A DNA stretch of 64,000 nucleotides from Marinimicrobium sp. C6131 (GCF_026153455.1 NZ_CP110629.1:1674001-1738000); one strand, 5' to 3'; positions 25,006-37,979 are shown, counted from the first letter of the stretch. The notes: generated by a model from the sequence alone, not told the origin. Numbers and translations are program-made.

Positions 25006-28000
25006 TCAGTTGCGGCGGGAACTGCGAGGACGCTCGACCCACCGGGAATCCGTGAGCCAGGATTGCAATGCCGTCTCTGGCATAGGGCGGCCGATATGGA
25101 ACCCCTGGGCAAGATCGCATTCGAGGTCCTGCAGTCGGCGCAACAGGGCCTCGGACTCGACGCCTTCGGCCACCACGTTCAGCCCCAGATTGTGCGCCAG
25201 GTGGATGGTGGATTTGACAATAATTTCATCCTGCTCGTCATCCAGCATCTGCCGGACAAATGAGAAGTCAATTTTCAGGGTCTGTACGGGCAAACGCTTC
25301 AGGTATGCCAGGGATGAATAGCCGGTTCCGAAGTCGTCGATACTCAGACAGATTCCCAGCGCATGCAGACGCTCCAGATTGGTCATCGCACGGCGCGGAT
25401 CGGTCATGATCGAGCTTTCGGTGATTTCCAGTTCAAGGGCCCAGTGTGGCAATCCATACTCCTTCAGCAGCAACTCCACTTGCCGGGGCAGAGTGTCGTC
25501 CATCAGATTCCGCGCCGACAGGTTGACCGCCACACTGAGCGGGAATCCCGCGTCATGCCAGTCACAACAGGCCCTTATGCTTTGCTTCAACACCCAGTTC
25601 GTCAAGGGGTGTATCAGATTGGTGGCTTCGGCGATGGGAATAAACTCCGCCGGGGAAATCATGCCCAGCGCCGGATGCTGCCAGCGCAACAGCGCCTCCA
25701 GTCCGAAACACCGCTGGCCGTCCAGTTCGATTTTCGGCTGAAAATGCAGACACAACTGGTCCTCCCGAATGGCCCGCCCGAGCTCGTTGATCAATGACAG
25801 TCGCTGAGGAGAATGCGGGTCTTTTTCACCGTCGTACAGGGCCACACCGGTCATTTCCGATTTGGCGCAGTACATGGCGACATCCGCATAGCGCATCAGG
25901 GTACTGACATCGCTGGCCTGATCCGGACTCATCGAAATGCCGATACTGGCGCTGATCTCGGTGGTGTAGCCTTCAATGACAAACTCATTGCGCAAGGCAT
26001 CCAGAACCCGATGACCGAACACCAACGCCTGTCGATGATGGCGGATGTCCGGAAGAAAAATGGCAAACTCATCGCCGCCCAGGCGGGCGACCACGCCCGG
26101 GGTATCCGCCATTTCGCTACTCAGTCGCGGGCCGATCTGACTCAACAGTTGGTCCCCCACCGAGTGACCCAGGGTATCGTTGATTTCCTTGAAGCGATCC
26201 AGGTCGATCAGCAACAACGCCGCCTTGCGTCCATCGGCCTGCTTCAGCCAACGTTCCATCTCCCGATAAAGACGCGTCCGATTGGGTAAGCGGGTCAAGG
26301 CGTCATGCGTTGCCTGGTATTCCAGTTTTTCTTCATAGCGCTTGCGTGCGGTGATATCTTTGCTGGTTCCCCAGACACGACACAGATGTCCGTTCTCGAC
26401 TTCGCCAACACAGGAAATCTGAAAGTGTATGTCACCCCGACCGCGCGGATCCCGTCGGGCAATTTCATAGTCTATGAGTTGATAGCCGTTGCCGATGAAC
26501 TGCTTTACATCAAAGCGATAACGGCTTGAGCCCGTCTCCCGCAGGCCGGTTCCCAACAATGAATCAACCGAGGGCGCTCCCATGATCTGCGCCAGGACGC
26601 GGTTTCCCTCTGCGAGACGCGCATTGCGGACAATCGCGGCCTCTTGCTCGCCCGGGGTCAGATCGACGGACACAGGCGGCAACATGTCATAACGCCAGAT
26701 CGCCTCTGAACTGTTGGCAATAAACGCCCGATAACGCGCTTCACTCTGGGACAATGCCCGCTCGCGCTGGACACTGTCGGTAATGTCATTGACCACCAGG
26801 AGCACGCCATTGACATACCCCTGATTATTTTTGGTCGGAATTTTGTCGACCGAAAACCAGTGTCGCTCACCCTCATTCTGCGCACTTTCGATTGAGGTCA
26901 GTTGGGCCTCACCGGAGCGCACCACCTGCATCAGCTCCCGCTGACGCTCTTCCGGGCTATCCCAGTGCGGGGCAACCTCGAGAAAACTTTTGCCCACCTG
27001 TAACGCTGGCCCGAGTAACGCCCGGGCCAGTTCATTGAAGTCCTTCACCAGCCCCCAGCGGTCAAAGTAGCCAATACCGGCGCGCATGGAGTCCAGCAAT
27101 AGCCTCAGTTCCTGGCGCTGGCTCTGCAGGCTGTGCTCAATGGCTTTCTGACGGGTAATATCGGTCATGATCTGACCGATCCCCCGGCGGGCACCGTCCG
27201 GCCCTTCAATCGGGAATCGCACACAGACAAACGTATACTGGCGCCCGTCAGGGCCCGGCAAAACCTCCTCCACCTCCGACGGCAGAGTGCCCGACAGCAA
27301 TGCTTGCTCCTGCGCCCGCAGCCGTTCCGCGACCGGACCGGGGAACAGATCTGCGTCGGACTGCCCACACAGTTCATCGGCATCGCGACCGACCCAGCGA
27401 GCAAAACTGTCGTTGACCAGCAGGTATTTGCCGTCCAGAGATTTGATTGAGACCAGGTTGTGGGAATTGTTGATCAGGCTGTAGAGCAACTGGTCCCGGT
27501 GCTGCAACTCCTGATGGGCGCTCTGCTCACCACTGCGATCCTGACACTGGATCAACACCCGGGTCACCTCACCGTGACGGTCCCGCATGGGCAGGAAGCT
27601 GACTCTGAGCGGAACCCGCTGATCCACGAACAGCGCATTGCGATGAACATTGCCCAGGGGATAATCAAGATCAAAGCACTGAATCTCGCCCCGCTGGAAA
27701 ACCCGGCGTACCCGACTCAACAGGTCCGGCCGCGCCTGCAACACCCGATCGTGCAAGACCCGATACCGACCGATTCCGGCGGTACTCTGGCGAGGTGTAA
27801 GCTGCAGGAGCGCCTCCAGGGCGTGATTGCACTCCAGCATCACCCCGTCCGGATCGGTGACAAAACTGGCTATCGGGCTCTCGGCAAACAGGCGGGACAA
27901 CAGACTCTGGACGTATTCGGGCCCCGGGTTGGCCAGCCAGTGCTGACTGCTGACCACCGCCCCCACGCAGTAGTCGTGCCCCGATTCCGTCCGGTACCGA

Positions 28001-28338
28001 CGACCGATAAAGCGCAGCCTCGGCTGGCTGGCCAGACCGGCCAGACAGACTTCGCACGAGGCCGGCCCACCGCCCTGGCGATTCCGGGAAAATGTCTGCT
28101 GAAACAGATATTGATCCGCCGGGGGCATCAGGGCCAGCAATTGCGTCTCATCGGCAATTTCGCCCAGCTCCGGCACCCAGCGATAAATGGAGTCAGAAAG
28201 TGTCAGCGTCCGCTCATCCAGTGACAGCTCCCACAGAGCGATATCCGACGCACAGAGGGCCGAACCCACCAATTCAGGATCGGAAAGCGTGCCGGGTAGA
28301 GCAGTGGCGCTGGACTGACCGGGGTTTCCCTGCCGCAT
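25006..28338 (-). CDS. PAS-GGDEF-EAL cyclic-di-GMP signalling protein
   Basis: The 1110-residue protein has at least four PAS-like regions (about 145-260, 275-400, 405-520 and 530-670), a GGDEF domain (about 675-840) and an EAL domain (about 855-1100). GGDEF is intact at about residue 755 (RLGGDEF). EAL is intact near 880 (GLEALLRW), with DDFGTGYSSL and AEGVE present. Both diguanylate cyclase and phosphodiesterase activities are possible. No membrane helix is evident, so sensing is probably cytoplasmic through PAS ligands. It stands alone between convergent bepA-like and upstream slyX on the same strand. Confidence 0.95.
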   Translation of the reverse strand: MRQGNPGQSSATALPGTLSDPELVGSALCASDIALWELSLDERTLTLSDSIYRWVPELGEIADETQLLALMPPADQYLFQQTFSRNRQGGGPASCEVCLAGLASQPRLRFIGRRYRTESGHDYCVGAVVSSQHWLANPGPEYVQSLLSRLFAESPIASFVTDPDGVMLECNHALEALLQLTPRQSTAGIGRYRVLHDRVLQARPDLLSRVRRVFQRGEIQCFDLDYPLGNVHRNALFVDQRVPLRVSFLPMRDRHGEVTRVLIQCQDRSGEQSAHQELQHRDQLLYSLINNSHNLVSIKSLDGKYLLVNDSFARWVGRDADELCGQSDADLFPGPVAERLRAQEQALLSGTLPSEVEEVLPGPDGRQYTFVCVRFPIEGPDGARRGIGQIMTDITRQKAIEHSLQSQRQELRLLLDSMRAGIGYFDRWGLVKDFNELARALLGPALQVGKSFLEVAPHWDSPEERQRELMQVVRSGEAQLTSIESAQNEGERHWFSVDKIPTKNNQGYVNGVLLVVNDITDSVQRERALSQSEARYRAFIANSSEAIWRYDMLPPVSVDLTPGEQEAAIVRNARLAEGNRVLAQIMGAPSVDSLLGTGLRETGSSRYRFDVKQFIGNGYQLIDYEIARRDPRGRGDIHFQISCVGEVENGHLCRVWGTSKDITARKRYEEKLEYQATHDALTRLPNRTRLYREMERWLKQADGRKAALLLIDLDRFKEINDTLGHSVGDQLLSQIGPRLSSEMADTPGVVARLGGDEFAIFLPDIRHHRQALVFGHRVLDALRNEFVIEGYTTEISASIGISMSPDQASDVSTLMRYADVAMYCAKSEMTGVALYDGEKDPHSPQRLSLINELGRAIREDQLCLHFQPKIELDGQRCFGLEALLRWQHPALGMISPAEFIPIAEATNLIHPLTNWVLKQSIRACCDWHDAGFPLSVAVNLSARNLMDDTLPRQVELLLKEYGLPHWALELEITESSIMTDPRRAMTNLERLHALGICLSIDDFGTGYSSLAYLKRLPVQTLKIDFSFVRQMLDDEQDEIIVKSTIHLAHNLGLNVVAEGVESEALLRRLQDLECDLAQGFHIGRPMPETALQSWLTDSRWVERPRSSRRN

Positions 28339-28463
28339 GTTCTGAAGGTCGACTCTTTTTTCGAGATAATAGTGGGTGACCCAAGTGTAGACGAAAAACG
28401 CCCGGTGAATGAGCGCTCACGTCAACGCCTATCGTCAAAAACCACCATCCATCCGAAAAATCG

Positions 28464-28688
28464 TCAGTAATGCGGCGGACGCTCATCGGCCAGACCGCCC
28501 TCCTCCCCCGGCGACTGCTCCACTGCATCCCTCAAATCCCGATACTTGCCGGCCAGTGCCCGCAACTGCTGCTCCAGCCGATCAATCTGTTCGGTCTGAC
28601 GCGCCACCACCTCATTGAGGTCGGTCAGGGTCTGCTCCTGAAACGCCAGGCGGGATTGCAGGTCTTCCAACGTATCAAAGTCACTCAT
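28464..28688 (-). CDS. slyX: SlyX family protein
   Basis: This is a 74-residue coiled-coil protein of the SlyX family: LQSRLAFQEQTLTDLNEVV, then a heptad region and the conserved ending PPHY. Its function is unknown. The start at 28688 overlaps the stop of the serine hydrolase gene by four bases, so the two are cotranscribed. Confidence 0.93.
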   Translation of the reverse strand: MSDFDTLEDLQSRLAFQEQTLTDLNEVVARQTEQIDRLEQQLRALAGKYRDLRDAVEQSPGEEGGLADERPPHY

Positions 28689-29863
28689 GGCGTCTCTCCC
28701 AGGCAGTCATAAAGGGCGTTGATCAGGCGCTGCGGGCGGGGATCAATCAGCAGGCTCTGCCCCATTCGTCCGGTGACATAGCCGAAGCCAATGCCATAGT
28801 CCGGATCCGCAAAGCCCAGACAGCCCCCCGCCCCCGGATGCCCGAAACCGCCCCTGCCCCGGCCAAACCGACAGTCAGCCCGCTTCTGGGACAACATGAA
28901 ACCGTGTCCGAAACGCAGCGGCAGGCCGAGCACCCGATCCTGCTCAAAACTCAACTCTTCCCGGCACAGAGAGAGAGGCTTCTCCGATAACAGACGAACC
29001 CCGCCCAGATCGCCCCGATTGGCGAGCGCGCCGTACAGAGCCGCCAGATCCAGCGCACTGCTGTGGCCATTAGCGGCGGGTATCTCCGCCTGACGCCATT
29101 GATCGGTGTTGGCAGCGGTCAGGAGCGACATGGGGTTACTGAAGGCTTTGTTGGTCACCCCTCGCGGGTCGGCTTTCATGATTTTACCGAGTGACTGGCT
29201 GTCGGCTCCGTTGCTGGCACCGCCGAGGGCCTTTTTCAGTGGCCGGGCTTGCGCCAGTGACGCTTCCCCCTGGACACCAAAACCCAACCCGAGCCCGAGC
29301 GGCTGGGTAATGCGGTCCGCGACCCAGTCATTGAACCGGTCCGCTCCGGTAATGCGACGCACCAACTCCCCCAGCGCCCAACCGAACAGAAACGGGGAGT
29401 ATCCCTGGGCCGAGCCGGGGGACCACCAGGGCTCGGCCCGCTCGATGCGCTCAATCATGACATCCCAGTCAAAAATGTCATCCTCCGCTACCCGATCCTG
29501 AAGCGCGGACAAGCCTGACCGGTGGCTCAGCAGATCCCTGACCCGAATGCCCCCTTTGCCCCGTTGGGCAAATTCCGGCCAATAGTGGGCCACCGGCTTG
29601 TCCAGATCCAACTGCCGGGTATCCACCAGTTGCAGTATGGACAGCGCCACGATCCCCTTACTGGCGGAAAACAGGTTGACCTGGGTATCCTCCTGCCAGG
29701 ACTGCCCCGGTGACGCTTCACCCGCCCAGAGGCTGACCAGTGGCTCACCGGAGCGGTAGACCGCCAGAGCCGCCGCCTCTTCACCGGCCTCGGCCATATT
29801 CTCCTGAAAGGCGTTTACCAGTGGCTGCCAGCGCTCCGTCCAGCGTCCCTGAACCTCACTCAT
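28685..29863 (-). CDS. Beta-lactamase-family serine hydrolase
   Basis: The 392-residue protein belongs to the class C beta-lactamase/esterase (EstB-like) fold. Ser-x-x-Lys is seen in FSASKG, followed by VRDLLSHRSGL, and the Tyr motif is in QGYSPFLFGWALGELV. No signal peptide is visible, which favours a cytoplasmic esterase or peptidase over an antibiotic beta-lactamase. The ATG at 29863 (MSEVQGRW) follows GGGAG and overlaps the cytochrome gene stop by eight bases. An 18-codon upstream extension is excluded. Confidence 0.88.
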   Translation of the reverse strand: MSEVQGRWTERWQPLVNAFQENMAEAGEEAAALAVYRSGEPLVSLWAGEASPGQSWQEDTQVNLFSASKGIVALSILQLVDTRQLDLDKPVAHYWPEFAQRGKGGIRVRDLLSHRSGLSALQDRVAEDDIFDWDVMIERIERAEPWWSPGSAQGYSPFLFGWALGELVRRITGADRFNDWVADRITQPLGLGLGFGVQGEASLAQARPLKKALGGASNGADSQSLGKIMKADPRGVTNKAFSNPMSLLTAANTDQWRQAEIPAANGHSSALDLAALYGALANRGDLGGVRLLSEKPLSLCREELSFEQDRVLGLPLRFGHGFMLSQKRADCRFGRGRGGFGHPGAGGCLGFADPDYGIGFGYVTGRMGQSLLIDPRPQRLINALYDCLGETP

Positions 29864-30236
29864 CACCGGCTCCCGGCAGGCTGGCGAAGTAGTGGCTGAG
29901 GGAATCAATCGCCTCATCGCTGAGATTGCGTGCGACCGAACTCATCATGGGGTTGTCCCGCTCGCCGCTGCGGAAGGCATGCAGCTGTTCCTCCAGGTAG
30001 TCCTGCGGCAAACCGGCAATCGACGGATAAGAAGCCACCCGGGAGATGCCCTCAGGCCCGTGACAGCCGACGCACATGCGCGCCACCCGTTTACCCTCGG
30101 CAATGCGCTGCTGCTCGGGGCTGAGCGAGGCCTGGGCACCCCCCGGTTCAGAATCACTGCAGGCCATCAGTCCCGAGCCGATGCTCAACAACAGTGCTCC
30201 TTTCAGCAGCCGCCACGGCAGATTGTTCAATGTCAC
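29856..30236 (-). CDS. Class I-type cytochrome c, lipoprotein
   Basis: This 126-residue protein has a short signal peptide with a lipobox (SGLMAC), so it is probably anchored by lipid in the envelope. One haem-binding motif CVGCH is followed by GPEG, and Met ligands are available in NPMMSSVARNLSDE. The pattern resembles small c4/c5-like cytochromes. The GTG at 30236 follows AAGGGG six to seven bases upstream; longer in-frame sequence upstream is not coding. It is divergent from yciH. Confidence 0.85.
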   Translation of the reverse strand: MTLNNLPWRLLKGALLLSIGSGLMACSDSEPGGAQASLSPEQQRIAEGKRVARMCVGCHGPEGISRVASYPSIAGLPQDYLEEQLHAFRSGERDNPMMSSVARNLSDEAIDSLSHYFASLPGAGDE

Positions 30237-30335
30237 TGGTATCCCCTTGTCGATAGGCTTTGGTCGAAAATCGGGAGGGATTCTACCATTGAGGTTGGTA
30301 TCATGGGGCTTTTGTCCCCGGGGAGGTCCGTTTCG

Positions 30336-30662
30336 ATGAGCAAAAACAGTCGTCTGGTGTATTCGACGGAAGTGGGTCGCATCAAGCCGCAAGCCGAGGA
30401 ATCCGAGGCGCCACCCGCCGGCGATGGCATTGTGCGGTTGCACCGTGAAACCAAGGGTCGCGGCGGTAAGGCGGTGACACTGATCAAGGGGATTCCGCTG
30501 GCCGGCGCGGAGTTGAAGGCGCTGGCGAAGGAGCTGAAGAAGCTCTGCGGTGTGGGCGGCACGATCAAGGACGGCGAGGTGACGATTCAGGGCGATGTCC
30601 GGGAAAAGCTGAAACCGGCACTTGAGAAGAAAGGGTTTACGGTAAAGATTGCTGGCGGGTGA
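30336..30662 (+). CDS. yciH: SUI1-family translation factor, YciH
   Basis: The 108-residue protein carries the SUI1/eIF1 fold: RETKGRGGKAVTLIKGIPL, then LAKELKKLCGVGGTIKDGEV and ending KPALEKKGFTVKIAGG. Bacterial YciH homologues affect start-codon fidelity. The ATG at 30336 is preceded by GGGGAGG. It is a single gene, divergent from the cytochrome, and followed by a palindromic repeat element. Confidence 0.93.
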   Translation: MSKNSRLVYSTEVGRIKPQAEESEAPPAGDGIVRLHRETKGRGGKAVTLIKGIPLAGAELKALAKELKKLCGVGGTIKDGEVTIQGDVREKLKPALEKKGFTVKIAGG

Positions 30663-30700
30663 ATGTTGCCCTCACGTTGGAAGTCGGGGACTCCGCATTG

Positions 30701-30817
30701 CAGTGCTGCGGAAGGGTGAGCCCCTTTGAGACCGTCACCGGCCTGGATGGCGGGTGATGAGCCCCCATGGATGGGTTTACGGCGTGTCTCGCAAGGGGAT
30801 ATCCACCCGCAGCACTC
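30701..30817. repeat. Palindromic intergenic element, copy 1
   Basis: Outer arms GTGCTGCGG (30703-30711) and CCGCAGCAC (30807-30815) enclose further pairing segments, including CCCCTTTGAGAC and GTCTCGCAAGGGG. Copies with the same order of words lie near 56.3 and 57.8 kb. It holds no gene. A structured RNA, REP-like or MITE-like nature is possible. Confidence 0.75.
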
Positions 30818-30925
30818 CGCTACAACGTCCCTGGCAAACAGGCCAATCAATAACTGGCGCTATTTTTGCAGTAATCCGAGGCAAACCTTCATAACGTCAA
30901 GTTTTTGTCTTCGAGGACTCAAACC

Positions 30926-31462
30926 GTGGATAGCGCGATCTTTATCGAACTGCTGGATACCTCCCTCAAAGTCGCCCTGGGGGCACTCATCGCCGGGGTG
31001 GCCGGATGGTGGGTCATGCGGCGCAACGCCATTGTCGGCTCCCGCTCCCCCCAGGAAAACCGCAAACTCAGCCTGCTGGAGGACATCTCCAGTCAGGTCG
31101 GTCGGGTCACCCACACCTTCGCCAAATACTCGTCACTGGCCGCCGAATCCATCCAGTTTGGCAAACGCTGGCCCAAAGAGCGCCGAGCCGAGCTGGAACA
31201 GATCAGTGCCGAGTTGGTGAGCGAGTTCAAAGGGCTGGCAGACGCCGAAGCCAAACTGCTCATGCTCGGCGAAAACAACCTAGAGCGCAGCCTGCGTCTG
31301 TACGGCAGCCAGATCGCCCAGTTTCGCAAACAGGTCTACGCCGGGCGTGATGACATCAGCCTGGAACAGGTGGCGGCGTTCAAAAAAGAGGTGGCCCGCA
31401 CCCGGGAGAAATTCTACGAGCTGCTCAGTCGCAAGTACGATCGATTACTGGCGAACGCCTAG
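30926..31462 (+). CDS. Membrane-anchored coiled-coil protein, unknown
   Basis: The 178-residue protein has one membrane helix near the N-terminus (about 10-30, VALGALIAGVAGWWVM). The rest is long, charged and helical (KLSLLEDISSQVG, RAELEQISAELVSEF), likely a cytoplasmic coiled coil. I do not recognise a family. The GTG at 30926 (MDSAIFIELLD) is favoured by GAGGA nine bases upstream over a TTG seven codons earlier. It sits alone between a repeat element and a strong convergent terminator. Confidence 0.75.
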   Translation: MDSAIFIELLDTSLKVALGALIAGVAGWWVMRRNAIVGSRSPQENRKLSLLEDISSQVGRVTHTFAKYSSLAAESIQFGKRWPKERRAELEQISAELVSEFKGLADAEAKLLMLGENNLERSLRLYGSQIAQFRKQVYAGRDDISLEQVAAFKKEVARTREKFYELLSRKYDRLLANA

Positions 31463-31464
31463 GT

Positions 31465-31501
31465 CATAAAAAAACCGCTCACAAAGAGCGGTTTTTTTAT
31501 G
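31465..31501. terminator. Bidirectional terminator
   Basis: A CCGCTC (31475-31480) and GAGCGG (31486-31491) stem with loop ACAAA is flanked by A7 and T7 tracts. The dyad extends to CAT and ATG outside. It ends both the coiled-coil gene (plus) and accA (minus), which converge here. Confidence 0.92.
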
Positions 31502-31523
31502 ACCAAACCATCCGGTTTCGAGA

Positions 31524-32474
31524 TCAGGGATTGCCGTAGCTCATCAGGCGCTGGTAGCGACGCTCGAGCAGGTCATCGATCGGTTCTTTACCCAATCGAT
31601 CGAGCTGCGCACTCAAACGATCTTTGAGTTTACTGGCCATGGCATCGATATCCCGGTGGGCACCGCCCAGGGGCTCCGGGATAGTCTCATCCACAATGCC
31701 CAATTCTTCCAGCACCGTGGAGGTCACACCCATCGCCTCGGCGGCCTGGGGCGCCTTGGCCACAGTTTTCCAGATGATGTTGGCGCAGCCTTCCGGGGAG
31801 ATCACGAAATAGGTGGAGTACTGCAGCATATTGAGCTGATCGCCCACCCCGATCGCCAGGGCGCCACCGGAGGAACCTTCGCCAATCACGGTGCAGATGA
31901 TCGGGGTGCGCAGGCGTGACATCACCGCCAGATTCTGGGCAATGGACTCGCTGATACCCCGCTCCTCGGAGTCGATGCCGGGATAGGCCCCCGGCGTGTC
32001 GATCAGCGTCAGAACCGGCAACTTGAAACGTTCCGCCATTTCCATCAGACGCAACGCCTTGCGGTAGCCTTCCGGCCGCGGCATGCCGAAATTGCGATAG
32101 ACCTTGTCGTGGACGCTACGGCCTTTTTCCTCGCCGATCACCATGACGGGCTTGCCATCCAGACGGGCAACGCCGCCGATAATGGCGTGATCGTCGCCGA
32201 AGTGGCGATCACCGTGCAGCTCGTCCCAGTCGGTAAACAGGCGTTTGATGTAATCAGAGGTATAGGGGCGGTGCGGGTGGCGAGCCACCTGCACCACTTG
32301 CCAGGGGGTCAATTGCGCGTAGATGCTCTCGGTGAGCTTGGTGCTCTTTTCGCGCAGCTTGGCAATTTCCTCGGTGATATTGAGGTCGTTATCGCTGCCC
32401 ACCAGTTGCAATTCCTCGATTTTGCCTTCGAGTTCAGCGATGGGCTGTTCAAATTCCAGATAATTCAGATTCAT
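31524..32474 (-). CDS. accA: Acetyl-CoA carboxylase carboxyltransferase alpha subunit
   Basis: AccA with AccD transfers carboxyl from biotin to acetyl-CoA in fatty acid synthesis. The 316 residues agree with E. coli (319). Seen are MNLNYLEFEQPIAELEGKI, HPHRPYTSDYIKRLF, GDRHFGDDHAIIGG and GEGSSGGALAIGVGD. It is the last gene of the large block and lies 181 bases after dnaE, across a REP-like dyad. tilS, which follows accA in some relatives, is absent. Confidence 0.97.
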   Translation of the reverse strand: MNLNYLEFEQPIAELEGKIEELQLVGSDNDLNITEEIAKLREKSTKLTESIYAQLTPWQVVQVARHPHRPYTSDYIKRLFTDWDELHGDRHFGDDHAIIGGVARLDGKPVMVIGEEKGRSVHDKVYRNFGMPRPEGYRKALRLMEMAERFKLPVLTLIDTPGAYPGIDSEERGISESIAQNLAVMSRLRTPIICTVIGEGSSGGALAIGVGDQLNMLQYSTYFVISPEGCANIIWKTVAKAPQAAEAMGVTSTVLEELGIVDETIPEPLGGAHRDIDAMASKLKDRLSAQLDRLGKEPIDDLLERRYQRLMSYGNP

Positions 32475-32604
32475 AGTCGGCTTTTCAGGCTCAGTGTTGT
32501 CGTCCGATCAATAAACGCGGATGGAAAGGCGCCTAAGATACGCGAAACCGTCAAAATAGTCGACCTTTGAGGCGGTGTAGGTGACAGCGGGTGGCTGGCT
32601 TTGG

Positions 32605-32645
32605 GTTACGGCGGGTGCGCGCTTTGCGCTTACCCGCCCTACGCC
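32605..32645. repeat. REP-like GC-rich dyad between dnaE and accA
   Basis: GGCGGGT (32610-32616) and ACCCGCC (32632-32638) pair around an inner GCGC...GCGC. Such sequences are frequent intergenic repeats in many GC-rich bacteria. It could stabilise the dnaE mRNA end or lower readthrough into accA. Confidence 0.5.
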
Positions 32646-32655
32646 GCCTTACGCA

Positions 32656-36156
<3,501 letters not shown>

Positions 36157-36171
36157 AAAATCTGCCGGGTA

Positions 36172-36789
36172 TTAAAAAAGTTCAATCTGCTCCAGGCGTT
36201 CGCGGATTGGGGCGTAGGTGGTGCGGTGGATGGGCGTGACGCCGAGTGTGTCCAGTGCCGCCATATGGGTTTTGGTCGGGTAGCCCTTGTGCTCCGCGAA
36301 CCCATAGCCTGGATACTGCTTATCAAATGCCACCATCTCACGGTCCCGCGCCACCTTGGCCAGAATCGACGCCGCACTGATCGCCGGGTGACGACTGTCG
36401 CCCTTCACCACCGCCTCCGCCGCATACGACCACTTGGGCAGGCGGTTGCCGTCCACCAGAACATACTCCGGCTGTTGCGCCAAACCCTCCACCGCACGCG
36501 TCATCGCCAACAGACTCGCCTGTAAAATATTGAGCCGGTCAATCTCCGCCACCGACGCCCGGGCGATGCACCAGGCGGCGGCCTTTTCCTGAATCTCCGC
36601 GAACAACGACTCCCGGCGCTTTTCCGTAAGCTTCTTGGAGTCGTTCAACCCCTCAATGGGTTGTCTGGGGTCCAGAATCACCGCTGCGGCCACGACGTCA
36701 CCGGCAAGCGGGCCTCGGCCCACCTCATCCACGCCCGCGAGCCAGGGGCCGGTGTAGACCGGTTCGAACGGTTCCAGAACACCTCTCAT
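36172..36789 (-). CDS. rnhB: Ribonuclease HII
   Basis: RNase HII removes ribonucleotides and RNA primers from DNA. The 205-residue protein shows the catalytic DEVGRGPLAGDVV near the start, ILDSKKLTEKRRE-like sequence (here DSKKLTEKRRESL), and VKGDSRHPAISAASILAKV with the later Asp. The start overlaps lpxB's stop by four bases (ATGA). Confidence 0.96.
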   Translation of the reverse strand: MRGVLEPFEPVYTGPWLAGVDEVGRGPLAGDVVAAAVILDPRQPIEGLNDSKKLTEKRRESLFAEIQEKAAAWCIARASVAEIDRLNILQASLLAMTRAVEGLAQQPEYVLVDGNRLPKWSYAAEAVVKGDSRHPAISAASILAKVARDREMVAFDKQYPGYGFAEHKGYPTKTHMAALDTLGVTPIHRTTYAPIRERLEQIELF

Positions 36790-37970
36790 CGCGACCGGGC
36801 CTCCAGTAGCTCCACGATGGCCGCAGCCGCTTTCTCACTGGCGTTTCGTGCCAGGTCGCGATGCATTTCGGTAAAGGTCTCTACCAACGCCCCAGTCTGC
36901 GCCGGATGGTCGATATAATCCAGCACGGCGGCGCTGAGCGACTCAGGCGTGGCATCGTCCTGGATCAACTCGGGCACCAGACGTCGGTTGGCCAGCAAAT
37001 TGGGTAAGGAAACGTATTCCGTTTTCAGCATTCGGGACAAAATCGCGTAGGACAGACGTGCCATTTTGTACGCCACTACCATCGGCGTCTTCAACAGCAT
37101 GGCTTCCAGAGCCGTTGTCCCAGAGGAAATAAGCGCCACATCAGCGGCCGCCATCGCCTGCTGCGATTGGCCTTGCACAAGGTGCACCGGCAGGTCTACA
37201 AATTCGGACAGTTGGTGATGGATCTGCCGGTAACGCTCGGGGCTCGCGGCCGGAATCACGAACTGTACATTGGGTCGCTGGTCGCGGCACAGTCGAGCCG
37301 CCTTTAAAAACAGTGGTCCAAGCTGCTCCACTTCACCATTGCGGCTACCGGGCAACAGCGCGACCAGAGGCCCCTTGTGTTTGATACCCAAGGTCGCACG
37401 GGCACTCGCCGAATCAATTTTCAGTGGAATTTCATCTGCAAGGTGGTGGCCTACGAACGCCACCGGGACCTGGTGTTTTTCATAAAACGCGGCTTCAAAG
37501 GGCAATAGCGTCAACATCAGGTCAACGCTGCGTGCGATGCCCTTTACCCGCCCCTGACGCCAGGCCCATACCGAGGGACTGACATAATGGACCGTCGGTG
37601 TGCCCGCCGCCCGCAAATGGCGCTCAATGTTCAACGTGAAATCCGGAGAGTCCACGCCGATGAACACCGCCGGCGGCTGCTCGGTAAAGTGGGTTTTGAG
37701 AAACTTGCGGATTTTCAGCAGCTCCGGCAGCCGTTTCAGAGGGTCGATCAGACCCATAACCGAGAGCCGGTCCATCGGAAAAAACGAGTGAAAGCCCTGC
37801 TCGAGCATACGCGGCCCGCCGATACCCGAGAATTCGCAATCCGGGTAATGCTGACGTAGAGCCCGCATGAGCGCGGCACCGAGAATATCGCCGGAGGCTT
37901 CACCCACCACGATACCGATCTGAAGTCGGCCACTGGATGAGGTCGATGTCGGGTGGTTCTGCGCTTCCAT
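36786..37970 (-). CDS. lpxB: Lipid-A-disaccharide synthase
   Basis: LpxB joins UDP-2,3-diacylglucosamine and lipid X at the inner-membrane face. The 394-residue GT19 protein has GEASGDILGAALMRAL, FIGVDSPDFTLNIERHLR, HYVSPSVWAWRQGR and the C-terminal SSGTTALEAMLLKTPMVVAYK. It lies nine bases after lpxA and overlaps rnhB, in the conserved lpxD-fabZ-lpxA-lpxB order. Confidence 0.97.
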   Translation of the reverse strand: MEAQNHPTSTSSSGRLQIGIVVGEASGDILGAALMRALRQHYPDCEFSGIGGPRMLEQGFHSFFPMDRLSVMGLIDPLKRLPELLKIRKFLKTHFTEQPPAVFIGVDSPDFTLNIERHLRAAGTPTVHYVSPSVWAWRQGRVKGIARSVDLMLTLLPFEAAFYEKHQVPVAFVGHHLADEIPLKIDSASARATLGIKHKGPLVALLPGSRNGEVEQLGPLFLKAARLCRDQRPNVQFVIPAASPERYRQIHHQLSEFVDLPVHLVQGQSQQAMAAADVALISSGTTALEAMLLKTPMVVAYKMARLSYAILSRMLKTEYVSLPNLLANRRLVPELIQDDATPESLSAAVLDYIDHPAQTGALVETFTEMHRDLARNASEKAAAAIVELLEARSR

Positions 37971-37979
37971 AGGATGGCC

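Noticed and set aside
28685..29863. Antibiotic-resistance beta-lactamase
   Set aside because: No signal peptide is present, and the motif set fits EstB-like esterases or peptidases better.
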